From NCBI GenBank assembly GCA_958296035.1, contig OY282431.1, positions 995,001 through 1,059,000 of the forward strand: 64,000 nucleotides of DNA, given 5' to 3'. Source of the DNA: Paracoccaceae bacterium. GTDB lineage: Bacteria > Pseudomonadota > Alphaproteobacteria > Rhodobacterales > Rhodobacteraceae. Positions within the stretch are counted from its first letter, which is position 1, and each line of letters opens with the position of its first letter. Positions 30,621-39,842 of the stretch are shown here, piece by piece. The notes under the pieces are model-generated. The model was not told the DNA's origin and did no database searches. It saw nothing but the letters and a program-made list of their open reading frames with translations. Made by a program: the position numbers and the translations under genes.

Positions 30621-31859
30621 TTGAACGGAAAGAGGTCAGAGCAAGTATCTTCAACTTCCCATCACGTCCTTCAAGGCTCGCTGGAACTTCCCTGTGGCGC
30701 GGTTCTAAAGAATCGTCTCGCAAAGTCGGCAATGTCAGATTCTCTCGGCAATGGTCAAGGCGACCCCACGGAGCCGCAGGTTCGACTTTACGAAAGATGG
30801 GCGGAGGGCGGTGCCGCCGTTTCCATCATAGGAGAAGTACAAGTGGACCCCCGGTTTCCGGAAAAACCGGGGAATCTCGTGTTCGACGCTGACAGCGATC
30901 GGTGTGCGATACACTCACTGGTCTCCAGAGCCATGATTGAGGATGCTCATCTCTGGCCGCAACTTGGTCATGCTGGTGCTCTTTCGCACAAACCGATCAG
31001 CCATCCGAAGGGGCCATCTGCAATTGACATTCCAGGCCTTCAATGTGCCGGGATGTCAGAAAACGAAATACGCGCACTGCCCGGTATGTACGCAAGAGCC
31101 GCTGCATTCGCCAAGAGTGCTGGATTCAGCGGCGTTCACATACACGCTGGTCATGGTTTCCTGCTGAGCCAATTCTTGTCTCCCTTATTCAATCGTCGCG
31201 TCGATGGATATGGCGGTTCAGTCAGATCACGGTGCCGAATTGTGCTGGAGATCCTGGACAAAGTACGCCGCGCGGTCGGCACCAGATATCCTATCGGCAT
31301 CAAGATCAATTCAACGGACAAATTGGAAGGTGGATTGACCGAAGAGGACGCTTTGGCAGTTGTACATCTCCTTGACCAAACTTCGGTCGACCTAATTGAC
31401 GTCAGCGGTGGAACCTATTTCCCGGGTGCGAAGGCGGGTTCAGACCGGGTTTCAGACGAGGGCCCTTACTTTCTGGAATTTGCGAGACGTGCCAAAGGGA
31501 TAACAAATGTGCCGCTCATGTTAACAGGCGGCTTCGACAGGCGCGAGCAAGCAGTGGAAGCATTGGCGAGTGGCGCCGTGGACATTGTGAGCATGGCGCG
31601 CGGCATGGTCCTGAATCCGCAGCTTGCAAAGACCTGGTTATCCGAGAACGGCGGTGACCCTGCGTTTCCGAGATTCTCGGCCCCGCCACCTGGAGGAGTA
31701 ACGGCTTGGTACACAATGCGGCTTGCCGCATTAGGTGAGGACAACGAAAATGCATTTGCGCTCGACCCTCAGTCTGCCTTGCGGGTTTATGAAGAACGCG
31801 ACGCACAGCGTTGCACCCACTGGCAAGAGAGGTTTTCGCAATTGGCAGATGCGACCTGA
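30621..31859 (+). CDS. NADH:flavin oxidoreductase, old yellow enzyme family
   Basis: Up to 412 residues; the true start is unclear because homology begins at SLELPCGAVLKNRLAKSAMS (about residue 20) and TTG 30621 has no strong ribosome site. FMN barrel landmarks: GVHIHAGHGFLLSQFLSP, NRRVDGYGGSVRSR, IGIKINSTD and VPLMLTGGF, then DIVSMARGMVLNP. The two histidines of IHAGH fit substrate hydrogen bonding. The family reduces activated C=C bonds with NAD(P)H. Length corresponds to the short OYE class without the Fe-S C-terminal domain of 2,4-dienoyl-CoA reductase. The C-terminal third is complete. Monocistronic; substrate unknown. Confidence 0.85.
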   Translation: MNGKRSEQVSSTSHHVLQGSLELPCGAVLKNRLAKSAMSDSLGNGQGDPTEPQVRLYERWAEGGAAVSIIGEVQVDPRFPEKPGNLVFDADSDRCAIHSLVSRAMIEDAHLWPQLGHAGALSHKPISHPKGPSAIDIPGLQCAGMSENEIRALPGMYARAAAFAKSAGFSGVHIHAGHGFLLSQFLSPLFNRRVDGYGGSVRSRCRIVLEILDKVRRAVGTRYPIGIKINSTDKLEGGLTEEDALAVVHLLDQTSVDLIDVSGGTYFPGAKAGSDRVSDEGPYFLEFARRAKGITNVPLMLTGGFDRREQAVEALASGAVDIVSMARGMVLNPQLAKTWLSENGGDPAFPRFSAPPPGGVTAWYTMRLAALGEDNENAFALDPQSALRVYEERDAQRCTHWQERFSQLADAT

Positions 31860-32629
31860 GGCACAAACACAGGCGAGTGCGCGGCAGTCCGTTCGAAGCA
31901 TCTCACGAAGACGACGGAAACCGGTTAGCCATTGGCCCCTACCTGGAGTCCAGCGGCAGCACACAGGTGCCGTATATCCCTCCCCGACGATGCCCATTAT
32001 ACAACGGGATGTTTGCCCGGAGAATAGCAGCAAACGGACCGAGACGGCTGGTGGCCGACTTGTGGCAACAAAATCCTTGCTCGGGAACACGCAAGCACTC
32101 CTTTCCCGGAGCTGTGTCCAACGGGTTGCCGCAATCCACGCTCGAACCGGAGACCCGGTTACTGCTGTGCGTCTCCGGTTTCGAGCGGTCCTGCATCATC
32201 ACCATCTGGTTCCACTGCATGAGCGAAATACACCGGGCGATTACGGTAGAGAGAGACAGTCAAGAACTTCGTAAACCCTGTGCCTGGCTTAACTACCGGA
32301 ATGGAACAATTCCCTGCCGGCGGTTTCGCAATTCAAGAGCCACTTCTTGTGAAGCATGTTCGTCCGGGATTTAGGCCAGCTGTCCGGTGATCGCTTGCTC
32401 AAACAAACGGTAGCTGTCTGCAGTCAACTCGACGGACTAGCAATCTATATCCCGGATATTTCAAGTGTCTTTCAGACAAGATGCTGTTTTGATCCTCTGA
32501 ACACGTCATTTTCCCATTGTCGAGGCTGCCATTTGAGCCATTTTGAAGCCCTCGGCGCGAGGGATAGATCCGCACATCGTGCCACAGCTTAGCCAGAGTT
32601 TGAATCATAGGTCAATGACACAAATCGCA
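31860..32629. other. 770-bp gap with a long imperfect hairpin
   Basis: No gene recognised; a decayed frame pair on the plus strand is not supported. Contains the inverted repeat at 32139-32187. Confidence 0.4.
32139..32187. repeat. inverted repeat, about 17-bp arms with one bulge
   Basis: CGCTCGAACCGGAGAC (32139-32154) against GTCTCCGGTTTCGAGCG (32171-32187), one unpaired base, 16-nt loop. No T-run follows. Could be a terminator-like hairpin, an IS end or an RNA stem. Confidence 0.55.
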
Positions 32630-33240
32630 TCAGTATTTCGTTGACAAATCGCCCGTGCCGCCCGACGCATCATGAAGCGACTGGCCGGCAGATGCCGCCC
32701 ACGCCAGTGAACGCTCCAGGCTCCGCTCGTCGTCCTTGGCAAGACGTCGACAACGCCCCAACCACACAAATGGACATTCCACGACCCAGCGACGAAACAA
32801 AACCGTGAAACCCTTCATGTCCTTGGAATTGGTGACGTGTTCATGGATGGGCTCAAGCCCTTGTTGCGCATTCATCAAGGCAAGCTCGACGACCCGATAC
32901 GCGCCATCTGCCCACAGTTTCGACACACGAGGGATCTTCTTCACCATACCTCGGTGCACAGGCAATACACCGTCACGGTCCTGTATCGAGGTCTCGAGTA
33001 CTACAATCCCAAACGAAAACCCTGCCGCGTCAGCACGCAGCTGACGCTGGAGACCCTTGATCTTCTTGCCAGCGTCATATCCCGCCGGACCACCACTCGC
33101 CGTCGCCTCCACAGCGCGGCCCGCCACTGGCAGCCGGTTCCAAGAATGTGTTGGATGGCTTCAAACATCGCCCTGTGATCAGTTCTGCGATGACGCCAAT
33201 CTATGCGGGCAGGGGAGAAAGGGGTCTGATTATGGCCCAC
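32630..33240 (-). pseudogene. IS5-family transposase relic with internal deletion
   Basis: The N-terminal frame (33240 leftward) reads WRHRRTDHRAMFEAIQHILG followed by TGCQWRA. It jumps, with about 200 bp missing, to TASGGPAGYDAGKKIKG (frame from 33127), then ETSIQDRDGVLPVHR and LWADGAYRV, the second catalytic Asp region. The C-terminal part is altered. GPAGYDAGKKIKG and ADGAY are classic IS5/IS1031-type landmarks. Non-functional. Confidence 0.8.
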
Positions 33241-33646
33241 TCCTAAACAGTCAAATCGGTTTCAAACCCTTTCATCAATCGCCTATACTGATCCGGAGTG
33301 GTCTTGTTCCAAGCCCCGTCGGTATACTTGTCCGGTGTTGTAACTGACAAGAATACAACGCAGTTTCGCGAGGCTGCGCACTCCTAGGTCTTTCTCTGAG
33401 GTCGGCAACAAGGCGGAAAAGCCGCAGCGAAAGGATTGCAAATTGAATGTATTATTGTGGCTGAATGCTTGAGGCACGGGACTGACCTGCGCGGGCTGGA
33501 TTGGGAGGGCCGATTTTAGCCACTCAACAACATTCTCTGGTTACCAATGGAGGCAGTACGGAGCTGGAGACTTGCATTGAGCAGCTGCATCTCACTGCGC
33601 AGGCCGGCGTGGATTTCAAACTGATCGGAGTGGGTAAACGAGAATC
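33241..33646. other. 406-bp gap, nothing recognised
   Basis: May contain the promoter of the following PhnD-like gene; no clear elements were seen. Confidence 0.35.
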
Positions 33647-34384
33647 ATGATTGCGAGCCTGCCGATGTATGACACCGAGCCACTGAGGGCTGCAAATGAT
33701 GTTCTCTGGGAAGGAATTGGCCAAGAGTTGAAGAATTTCGGATTGCAGCCGCCCCTGCGGCGATCCGACATGGAGTTTGGCTGTGATAGCAGTAATCTGG
33801 ACAGCCTTTACTTTACTCAAACTTGCAGGGAGCCATATCGGAGGTGTCTGGCTGCTCATGTAACACTTGTCGGCACTCCTGATTATGGCGTAAGCGGTTG
33901 TCCACCAGGTTACTACAACAGTGTGATAGTCGTTCGCCACTTAACTGGAACCTCGTGCAAACATAGTCTTGACGGTGCGACGGCAGCAATAAACCACAGG
34001 GTCTCCTGGTCTGGATACCGGGCTCTCATGGCATTTGCCAAGACTGCGAATATCGAGTTTTCCGGTCACGTCTATACGGGATCACACCTCCGGTCAGCTG
34101 TGGCCGTGCTTGATGGGCGTGCAGACATAGCGGCAATTGACGCTATTTCCTTTCGCTATGGTATCGAACTTGAGGAAGGATCACCCTATAAGAGGCTGCA
34201 CCAACTAGCCGTAACCAAGCCCTCTCCCGGATTGCCATTTGTCGCGCGTAAGAACAGCAACAGGGAGATTTGGTTCACGGCTATTAGAAATGCCATCTGG
34301 AGTCTGCCAGATGAAGTTCGCGGCATTTTGGCGATCCGTGATCTGGTCTGGATACCTGAAGACGATTACCTGGCAGAGAATTGA
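33647..34384 (+). CDS. PhnD-like phosphate/phosphonate-type binding protein, no signal peptide
   Basis: 245 residues. It begins IASLPMYDTEPLRAANDVLW and contains FTQTCREPYRRCLAAHVTLVG then TPDYGVSGCPPGYYNSVIVV, and SHLRSAVAVLDGRADIAAID, the layout of the short PhnD/SsuA-type periplasmic-fold proteins common in Rhizobiales and Rhodobacterales. Classic PhnD is exported and about 300 residues; this form lacks a leader and may act in the cytoplasm, or its leader may lie in unrecognised upstream sequence. No transporter genes accompany it. Complete frame with a weak ribosome site (ACGAGA). Confidence 0.75.
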   Translation: MIASLPMYDTEPLRAANDVLWEGIGQELKNFGLQPPLRRSDMEFGCDSSNLDSLYFTQTCREPYRRCLAAHVTLVGTPDYGVSGCPPGYYNSVIVVRHLTGTSCKHSLDGATAAINHRVSWSGYRALMAFAKTANIEFSGHVYTGSHLRSAVAVLDGRADIAAIDAISFRYGIELEEGSPYKRLHQLAVTKPSPGLPFVARKNSNREIWFTAIRNAIWSLPDEVRGILAIRDLVWIPEDDYLAEN

Positions 34385-34723
34385 ATTTGCAGCCCGAGCT
34401 GGGGCCTTGGGCAGAGGCTGAACAAAAGGCACTGTCCCAATTGCATTTGACATGAAGCTCCTTGGTGCCCCTGCAACGCCACTTACAAGACTACAGTGAT
34501 CCATTTGCATGGAAGCGAATCAAGCGGGCTGCAAAGGAACGAATTTCAGGTCAGGGATTTGGCAGGCAATGCCGCGCCTGAGACGCCAACGCGACGGCAA
34601 GTCGCAATGACTCCATATGGTTTCCACTATGTGTGCTTCAGCAGGACGATACCGTCTACTGCAATACAGATCTCTCCGGCCGCAACTGAAGGGAAATTGA
34701 GGCTGTCAGCTGTAACCATGGCA
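34385..34723. other. 339-bp gap between convergent genes
   Basis: No gene or clear bidirectional terminator recognised. Confidence 0.4.
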
Positions 34724-35419
34724 TCAGGAGCCTGGACAGGTCGATACAAGCGGCTGAAGATCGGACGGCACCTTTAGTCCGAAGCGAACCAGATTTTCGG
34801 TATAGGTGCCTATATGCTTGGCGGTAAGTGTCGTAGCAGTGTTTTCGGCGCGCACACCTGTACCGTCGGCAATTCGGTTGAACATGGCAAACACTGCCAC
34901 GACCTCAACTATTATCATCAGGTCTTCCTCGTTGTATCCGGCATCATACAGCGCATCTGCATCGGACTGCACCAGTCTTGACGGCTGTTCTGTGAGCTTT
35001 CTGGCAAAGCACAAGACAGGCCTCAGTCGCCGGTCCAGCGGCGCACTGTCCAGGTCATCGACGAGTAGATCCAGCAGCCCCTCTTCAACACCAAACACTT
35101 CAGCGATCGCCTTGTGGCCCCTGTAGCAGAAGGAGCATGCGTTGATGCCGGAAACGTAGGCGGCAATCAGTTCCCGCTCGCGCATAGAAAGTGTTCCGCC
35201 AGTAAACATGATCTCGTCCAGCATCTTGAAGAGAAAAAGTGACATCCGGGGGCGGGTCACCAGAACATCGTAGAGATGGGGAGCCTCTCCCAACGATCGC
35301 ATAAAACCCATTTTTGTTCCCTCGTGTAGCTGTTTGGCATTGTCGCCTTGTTGGTTGCTTTCCCGCCCTATCTGAATTGCATCTGCGGTTGCTTGCGAAG
35401 CTGGAAACCCATCGAACAA
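34724..35419 (-). CDS. carboxymuconolactone decarboxylase/AhpD-like peroxidase-related protein
   Basis: 231 residues. The active segment RERELIAAYVSGINACSFCY followed by RGHKA carries the Glu, CxxC and His arrangement of AhpD-type thiol peroxidases, which reduce peroxides using a redox-active disulfide. A second homologous half with EDLMIIVEVVAVFAMFNRIA gives the two-repeat all-helical layout of peroxidase-related enzymes (about 190-200 residues). The first 35 or so residues may not be translated: homology starts around GFMRSLGEAPHLYDVL. No operon partners; probably a small stand-alone antioxidant protein. Confidence 0.82.
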   Translation of the reverse strand: MFDGFPASQATADAIQIGRESNQQGDNAKQLHEGTKMGFMRSLGEAPHLYDVLVTRPRMSLFLFKMLDEIMFTGGTLSMRERELIAAYVSGINACSFCYRGHKAIAEVFGVEEGLLDLLVDDLDSAPLDRRLRPVLCFARKLTEQPSRLVQSDADALYDAGYNEEDLMIIVEVVAVFAMFNRIADGTGVRAENTATTLTAKHIGTYTENLVRFGLKVPSDLQPLVSTCPGS

Positions 35420-35879
35420 AGCGATGATAGGACGTCATTATCATTTGGTACCCATTCGCAACCGAAAGATTACCATGATCCGCTAGTGGATTCAGCCAAC
35501 ACTTGCCGCTGTGTGTCGCGATGGGTTAGGCTGCGTGCGGCAGTCCGGAGACGGCACACTCTTGTCAAGGACGGATCCAACCCCTCAACTCGGCCGCGAA
35601 TCCAGTAGCCTTAGCCAATCAAAAGCTCGGATTGGCGAGTCTGTGACTGCGGCTTCCAGAAGCTTGCAAACGGACAATCTGGATGCACAGCCTGGTGTGA
35701 AACCAGGAAAAGTGCTGACCACCCTAAGAAACTGAGTGTTGCGGTGTCAGCATTCGGATCAAGGACTAATTTACCTTGGGCGCATGTGGGAATGTGTCTG
35801 GCCATCGTGGGGCCTGAACCAGGTTGGGAGTCACTGTACCAGTACCAAACAAATGGCAGGCTTGCGCGCCGGCCACCGT
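35420..35879. other. 460-bp gap, nothing recognised
   Basis: Short plus-strand frames are unsupported. It lies upstream of the AhpD-like gene and downstream of the GH1 gene. Confidence 0.4.
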
Positions 35880-37211
35880 TCAATTCCCGAGCATCTGTTG
35901 CAGCGCGTGACACGAACCCTTTCGGGTCCGGACCAGAGTCTCGAAATCTACATGCACGAGACCGAATCTCTGCTTGTAACCATGTGCCCACTCATAATTG
36001 TCGAGCATGGACCAGATAAAGAACCCTCTGACATCAACGCCGCTGTTGATGGCGCGCAAGGTTTGGTCAAGATGCATTTGGATATATTCGGTGCGCAGTT
36101 GATCTTCCAAAGGCAAGCTCACGGTGTTGTGGAGGTCCGCCATGCCACTCTCTGTTACGTAGATCGGCAAGCCATGTGCATATTCTTCATGCACACGACT
36201 TAGAAAGTAACCTAATCCCTCCGGGTAAATCTCCCAGCCCATTCCAGTATTTGGCAGCGGTCCTGGAACCTCTTGCCAGCCGGGAAACAGTTTGCTGTCA
36301 TCTGCCTTGATCAGCTTGCGTGTGTAGTAGTTGACGCCGATCCAGTCCACAGGGGTGGAAATCGCCGGCATATCGGCCGCCCAGCCGGAAGGAAGATGTG
36401 GCTCCAGGTGTTCGAGAACAACGTCTGGATAGCAGGCGTTTCGCATGGCGCCCAGGAACCACCGGTTGAAAATGGCATCGTACAAAGCGGCAACCCTGAC
36501 GGTTGATGGGTCATCATCGGCTGGCTGTGCGAATTCGAAGTTTACGATTGCCCCAATGTTGGCAACACCCTGTGCACGCAGGGCCTGAACCGCCCGCCCG
36601 TGCGCAAGCGGCACGTGATGCATGGCCCTCGCTGCAGCCCTGATGTCCCTGGTCCCGGGGGCATGCCTTCCAACAAAATGTCCAAGCCAGGCAACGCACC
36701 AAGGTTCGTTGATTGGTGCGATCCCATGTATCCTGTCGCCAATCGTACGTCCCATGAGTTCGGCAAAATCCGCGAACCAGTCGGCTATGCTGGCGTTTGC
36801 CCAGCCTCCCTGATCGGCGAGGGCCGACGGGAGTTCCCAGTGGTACAATGTCGGATAAGGCTTCAATCCGTGCTCAAGAATTGCGTCTACGAGGCAGTCA
36901 TAGAAGTCCAGCCCCTGTTGATTGACACGACCTCGACCCTCCGGGAGCACCCGAGCCCAGCTTGTCGAAAACCGCCATGCATCAAGCCCGATACCGGAGG
37001 CAATCTCCAGGTCCTCGTCAAAACGGTGATAGTGGTCGCAAGCAATGCGCCCATTTTCACGTTCAAAGACGTTGCCGGCAGTTGCTGCATAGCTGTCCCA
37101 GTGAGTAGATCCGGCCCCACCAAAACCGTGCCCCTCAATCTGATAACTGGAGGTGGCCGCACCAAACAGGAAGCCTGGCGGAAAACTGGATCGAGAAATC
37201 TGCATGACCAA
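35880..37211 (-). CDS. beta-glucosidase, glycoside hydrolase family 1
   Basis: 443 residues, the usual size. It begins FPPGFLFGAATSSYQIEG, the N-terminal GH1 signature. Catalytic acid/base Glu is in INEPWCVAW and the nucleophile Glu in YVTESGMAD, where Ser replaces the more common Asn of TENG. Hydrolyses beta-linked glucose or related sugars in the cytoplasm (no signal peptide). It starts 9 nt after the LacI-type regulator gene, so the two are co-transcribed, linking beta-glucoside hydrolysis to regulation of the alpha-glucoside operon. Confidence 0.95.
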   Translation of the reverse strand: MVMQISRSSFPPGFLFGAATSSYQIEGHGFGGAGSTHWDSYAATAGNVFERENGRIACDHYHRFDEDLEIASGIGLDAWRFSTSWARVLPEGRGRVNQQGLDFYDCLVDAILEHGLKPYPTLYHWELPSALADQGGWANASIADWFADFAELMGRTIGDRIHGIAPINEPWCVAWLGHFVGRHAPGTRDIRAAARAMHHVPLAHGRAVQALRAQGVANIGAIVNFEFAQPADDDPSTVRVAALYDAIFNRWFLGAMRNACYPDVVLEHLEPHLPSGWAADMPAISTPVDWIGVNYYTRKLIKADDSKLFPGWQEVPGPLPNTGMGWEIYPEGLGYFLSRVHEEYAHGLPIYVTESGMADLHNTVSLPLEDQLRTEYIQMHLDQTLRAINSGVDVRGFFIWSMLDNYEWAHGYKQRFGLVHVDFETLVRTRKGSCHALQQMLGN

Positions 37212-37220
37212 AAGCCAGCT

Positions 37221-38285
37221 TCAGCGCGTCAGGTTGGCATGGTCGTGATCCGGCTCTTTAGCACTCACCAGATCGCCAGTTGACGTGCCCATGACAAGTT
37301 GGGCCTGCCACCTTTCCTGAATGGGTTTGCTGCTGCCGCTTCGAATCAATTGCAGGAGGATTTCGGCACAGCGGCGACCGGCATCCCGAACCGAGGATTT
37401 CATTGCTGTAAACGTTGGGGGAGAGCCGGAATTCTTGAGGTAGGACAGATTGTCGTCGAAGATGATCATCCAAATATCCTTGCCAAATTGCAGGCCGAAC
37501 TCCCCGACAGCCCGACGGGCTCCGATGGCAGGTAGCATCGACGACACAAGAAACGCGGTTGGTGGCTGGTCGGATTGCAGCATGCGCCTGGCGGATTCAT
37601 AACCAAAGTATTCGGTCATTTCATCCGAGTAACAAAGCGCCGTGTCGACTTCAACACTGTGGCTCCTGTGAGCAGAATTGTATCCGCAGCGTCGTCGAAA
37701 GGCGAAATCCAGGTGCTCTTGGCCGTTTATCAGGCCGATGCGGCGTTGTCCGGCTGACAGCAAGAGAGCTGTTGCCCGCTCGAAGGCACAATGATTGTCA
37801 ACATCCAGCCATGAGTATTCAGTGTCTTCGCCTGTTGCCCGACCGTGCACCAGGAATGGCAAACCGATTTGCTGGAGAAGCGCAATGCGGGGCTCTTCCA
37901 TTCTTGGACCTTGAACGACGACGCCGTCGACCGTCCCCTGTTCAACAAGGCTCCTATAGGCATCTTCCATGTGGGATTCACGAACAACGTTCAGGACCAA
38001 CTGGTATCCCTCGCGTGCATAGGTTTCCCCCGCCCCGGCGAGAAAATCCGAAAAGATCGGGTTCACCATTTCGTTCTTGGATGTGATCGGAATGACATGT
38101 CCCACCGCTTGAGACCGCCCGGTTGCCAGACGGGTGGCATTGGGATTCGGTCGGTAATTGAGCGCCTTTGCCCGGGCCACCACGCGCTTGCGTGTTGATT
38201 CACTGACCTCGGGATAGCCGTTCAGGGCTCGACTGACGGTTGTTTGTGACAGGCCGAGCAAGTCTGCAAGTTCTCGAAGCGTCAT
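37221..38285 (-). CDS. aglR: LacI-family transcriptional regulator (AglR-like)
   Basis: 354 residues. The N-terminal helix-turn-helix TLRELADLLGLSQTTVSRAL plus hinge RPNPNATRLATGRS is followed by a sugar-binding-protein-like effector domain. Located divergently from aglE, with a 12-bp palindrome between, exactly where an AglR-type repressor would act; sugar binding would release it. Reads into the GH1 gene. The gene name rests on position beside aglEFGAK. Confidence 0.9.
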   Translation of the reverse strand: MTLRELADLLGLSQTTVSRALNGYPEVSESTRKRVVARAKALNYRPNPNATRLATGRSQAVGHVIPITSKNEMVNPIFSDFLAGAGETYAREGYQLVLNVVRESHMEDAYRSLVEQGTVDGVVVQGPRMEEPRIALLQQIGLPFLVHGRATGEDTEYSWLDVDNHCAFERATALLLSAGQRRIGLINGQEHLDFAFRRRCGYNSAHRSHSVEVDTALCYSDEMTEYFGYESARRMLQSDQPPTAFLVSSMLPAIGARRAVGEFGLQFGKDIWMIIFDDNLSYLKNSGSPPTFTAMKSSVRDAGRRCAEILLQLIRSGSSKPIQERWQAQLVMGTSTGDLVSAKEPDHDHANLTR

Positions 38286-38347
38286 CGTAAAGTCAAAACC
38301 GCTTAACCTAATGGATCGTGTGGTGCCTGAAATGCTGCCTATTCTAC

Positions 38348-38376
38348 TTGATCGCGCCGTGAAACCGTGTCATTAC
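38348..38376 (+). promoter_or_regulatory. possible promoter of the agl operon
   Basis: TTGATC (38348-38353), 17-nt spacer, CATTAC (38371-38376). The -10 matches consensus at only three positions. Its position just before the palindrome at 38381 supports it. Confidence 0.3.
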
Positions 38377-38380
38377 TAAC

Positions 38381-38392
38381 CAAAGCGCTTTG
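38381..38392. promoter_or_regulatory. LacI-type operator CAAAGCGCTTTG
   Basis: A perfect 12-bp palindrome with the central CG typical of LacI/GalR family sites, 47 bp before the aglE ATG and between the divergent regulator and transport genes. Binding would block aglE transcription and could also autoregulate the regulator. Confidence 0.75.
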
Positions 38393-38438
38393 AATAGGCA
38401 AAGTGCTCCAGAAAAAAGTGTCATACGAGGAGAATGCA

Positions 38439-39788
38439 ATGAAGCTTTCGAGGATCTCAGCATTGCTTGCTGCGGTTGCGATGGCGGGTGGCGCCCAGGC
38501 GCAAGACCTGCTGTTCCCACCCGGTGAGGACGATAGATTCAATTGGAGCAGCTACGAAGAACTGAAGAGTATGGATCTCGCTGGTGAGACCATTTCGGTA
38601 TTCGGCCCATGGCTGCAAACGGATAAGGAATTCGTGGAAAACACCATCGACTATTTCGAGGCCGCGACTGGTGCGGTTGTGGAATATTCCGGCTCCGACT
38701 CATTCGAACAGCAGATCATGATTGATGCCGAAGCGGGATCACCGCCGAACATTGCCGTATTCCCGCAGCCTGGACTGGCAAACAACATGGCCGCCCGAGG
38801 ATATTTGTCGCCGCTCGGTGAAGAAACTGCCGAGTGGGTTCGCAACAACTATGCTGCCGGACAGTCATGGGTTGATTTGGGATCATACCAGAACCCGGAC
38901 GGCGAAACCGAACTGTACGGATTCTTCTACAAGGTCGATGTCAAGTCACTGGTATGGTACGTGCCGGAGAACTTCGAAGATGCCGGATATGAAGTGCCGG
39001 AGACCATGGAAGAGCTGATCGCACTTAGCGATCAAATCGTTGCGGATGGTGAAACGCCGTGGTGCATCGGTCTTGGCTCAGGCGGTGCAACAGGGTGGCC
39101 TGCAACTGACTGGGTCGAGGATCTTCTTCTCAGGACCCAACCTCCCGATGTCTACGACGGCTGGGTTTCGAACGAAGTGAAGTTTGACGACGAGAGGATT
39201 CTCTCCGCTATTGATCTGTTCGGAGATTTTGCCCGCAACGAGGACTACGTGGCCGGTGGAGCAGCTGCCGTGGCGTCCACCGACTTTAGGGATTCGCCAC
39301 AGGGCCTGTTTTCGTCTCCTCCCCAGTGCTATATGCATCGTCAGGCATCGTTCATCCCAGGTTTCTTCCCCTCGGACGTCGAGGTTGGTGTCGATGCCGA
39401 CTTCTTTTATTTCCCGGCATTTGAAGGTCTTGACTTGGGGCGGCCAGTTCTTGGTGCTGGCACACTTTTTGCCATTACCAAAGATTCTCCGGCTGCGCGC
39501 GCCTTCATCGATTTCCTGAAGTCTCCGATCGCTCACGAGGTGTGGATGGCCCAGAAGGGTTTCCTGACACCGCACATGCATGTCAATGTCGACACCTATT
39601 CCGACCACACGCTCAAGAGCATGGGCGAAATCCTGCTTAACGCGACAACCTTCCGCTTCGACGGCTCTGACCTGATGCCCGGTGCAGTCGGTGCCGGTGC
39701 TTTCTGGACAGGAATGGTAGACTATACAGGCGGCACCGAGGCCTCCGATGTGGCCGCCAGTATTCAGGCCACCTGGGACACGCTATAG
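38439..39788 (+). CDS. aglE: alpha-glucoside ABC transporter, periplasmic binding protein
   Basis: 449 residues from ATG 38439 (GAGGAG 8-13 nt upstream), chosen because MKLSRISALLAAVAMAGGAQ is a signal peptide with cleavage near AQA. The mature protein has the ISVFGPWLQTDKEFVENTID region and a family 1 carbohydrate-binding layout of alpha-glucoside binders, with WPATDWVED and HEVWMAQKGFLTPH. It captures sucrose, maltose, trehalose-type alpha-glucosides for the AglF/AglG channel. First gene of a five-gene operon. Confidence 0.92.
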   Translation: MKLSRISALLAAVAMAGGAQAQDLLFPPGEDDRFNWSSYEELKSMDLAGETISVFGPWLQTDKEFVENTIDYFEAATGAVVEYSGSDSFEQQIMIDAEAGSPPNIAVFPQPGLANNMAARGYLSPLGEETAEWVRNNYAAGQSWVDLGSYQNPDGETELYGFFYKVDVKSLVWYVPENFEDAGYEVPETMEELIALSDQIVADGETPWCIGLGSGGATGWPATDWVEDLLLRTQPPDVYDGWVSNEVKFDDERILSAIDLFGDFARNEDYVAGGAAAVASTDFRDSPQGLFSSPPQCYMHRQASFIPGFFPSDVEVGVDADFFYFPAFEGLDLGRPVLGAGTLFAITKDSPAARAFIDFLKSPIAHEVWMAQKGFLTPHMHVNVDTYSDHTLKSMGEILLNATTFRFDGSDLMPGAVGAGAFWTGMVDYTGGTEASDVAASIQATWDTL

Positions 39789-39842
39789 GGCGTTCAGAAA
39801 CACAACTGAGAACGACCCGCAAGTAATACTCGGAGGACGCAA

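Noticed and set aside
31811..32374. 187-codon plus-strand frame
   Set aside because: Overlaps the end of the flavin oxidoreductase gene and crosses the inverted repeat; no motifs.
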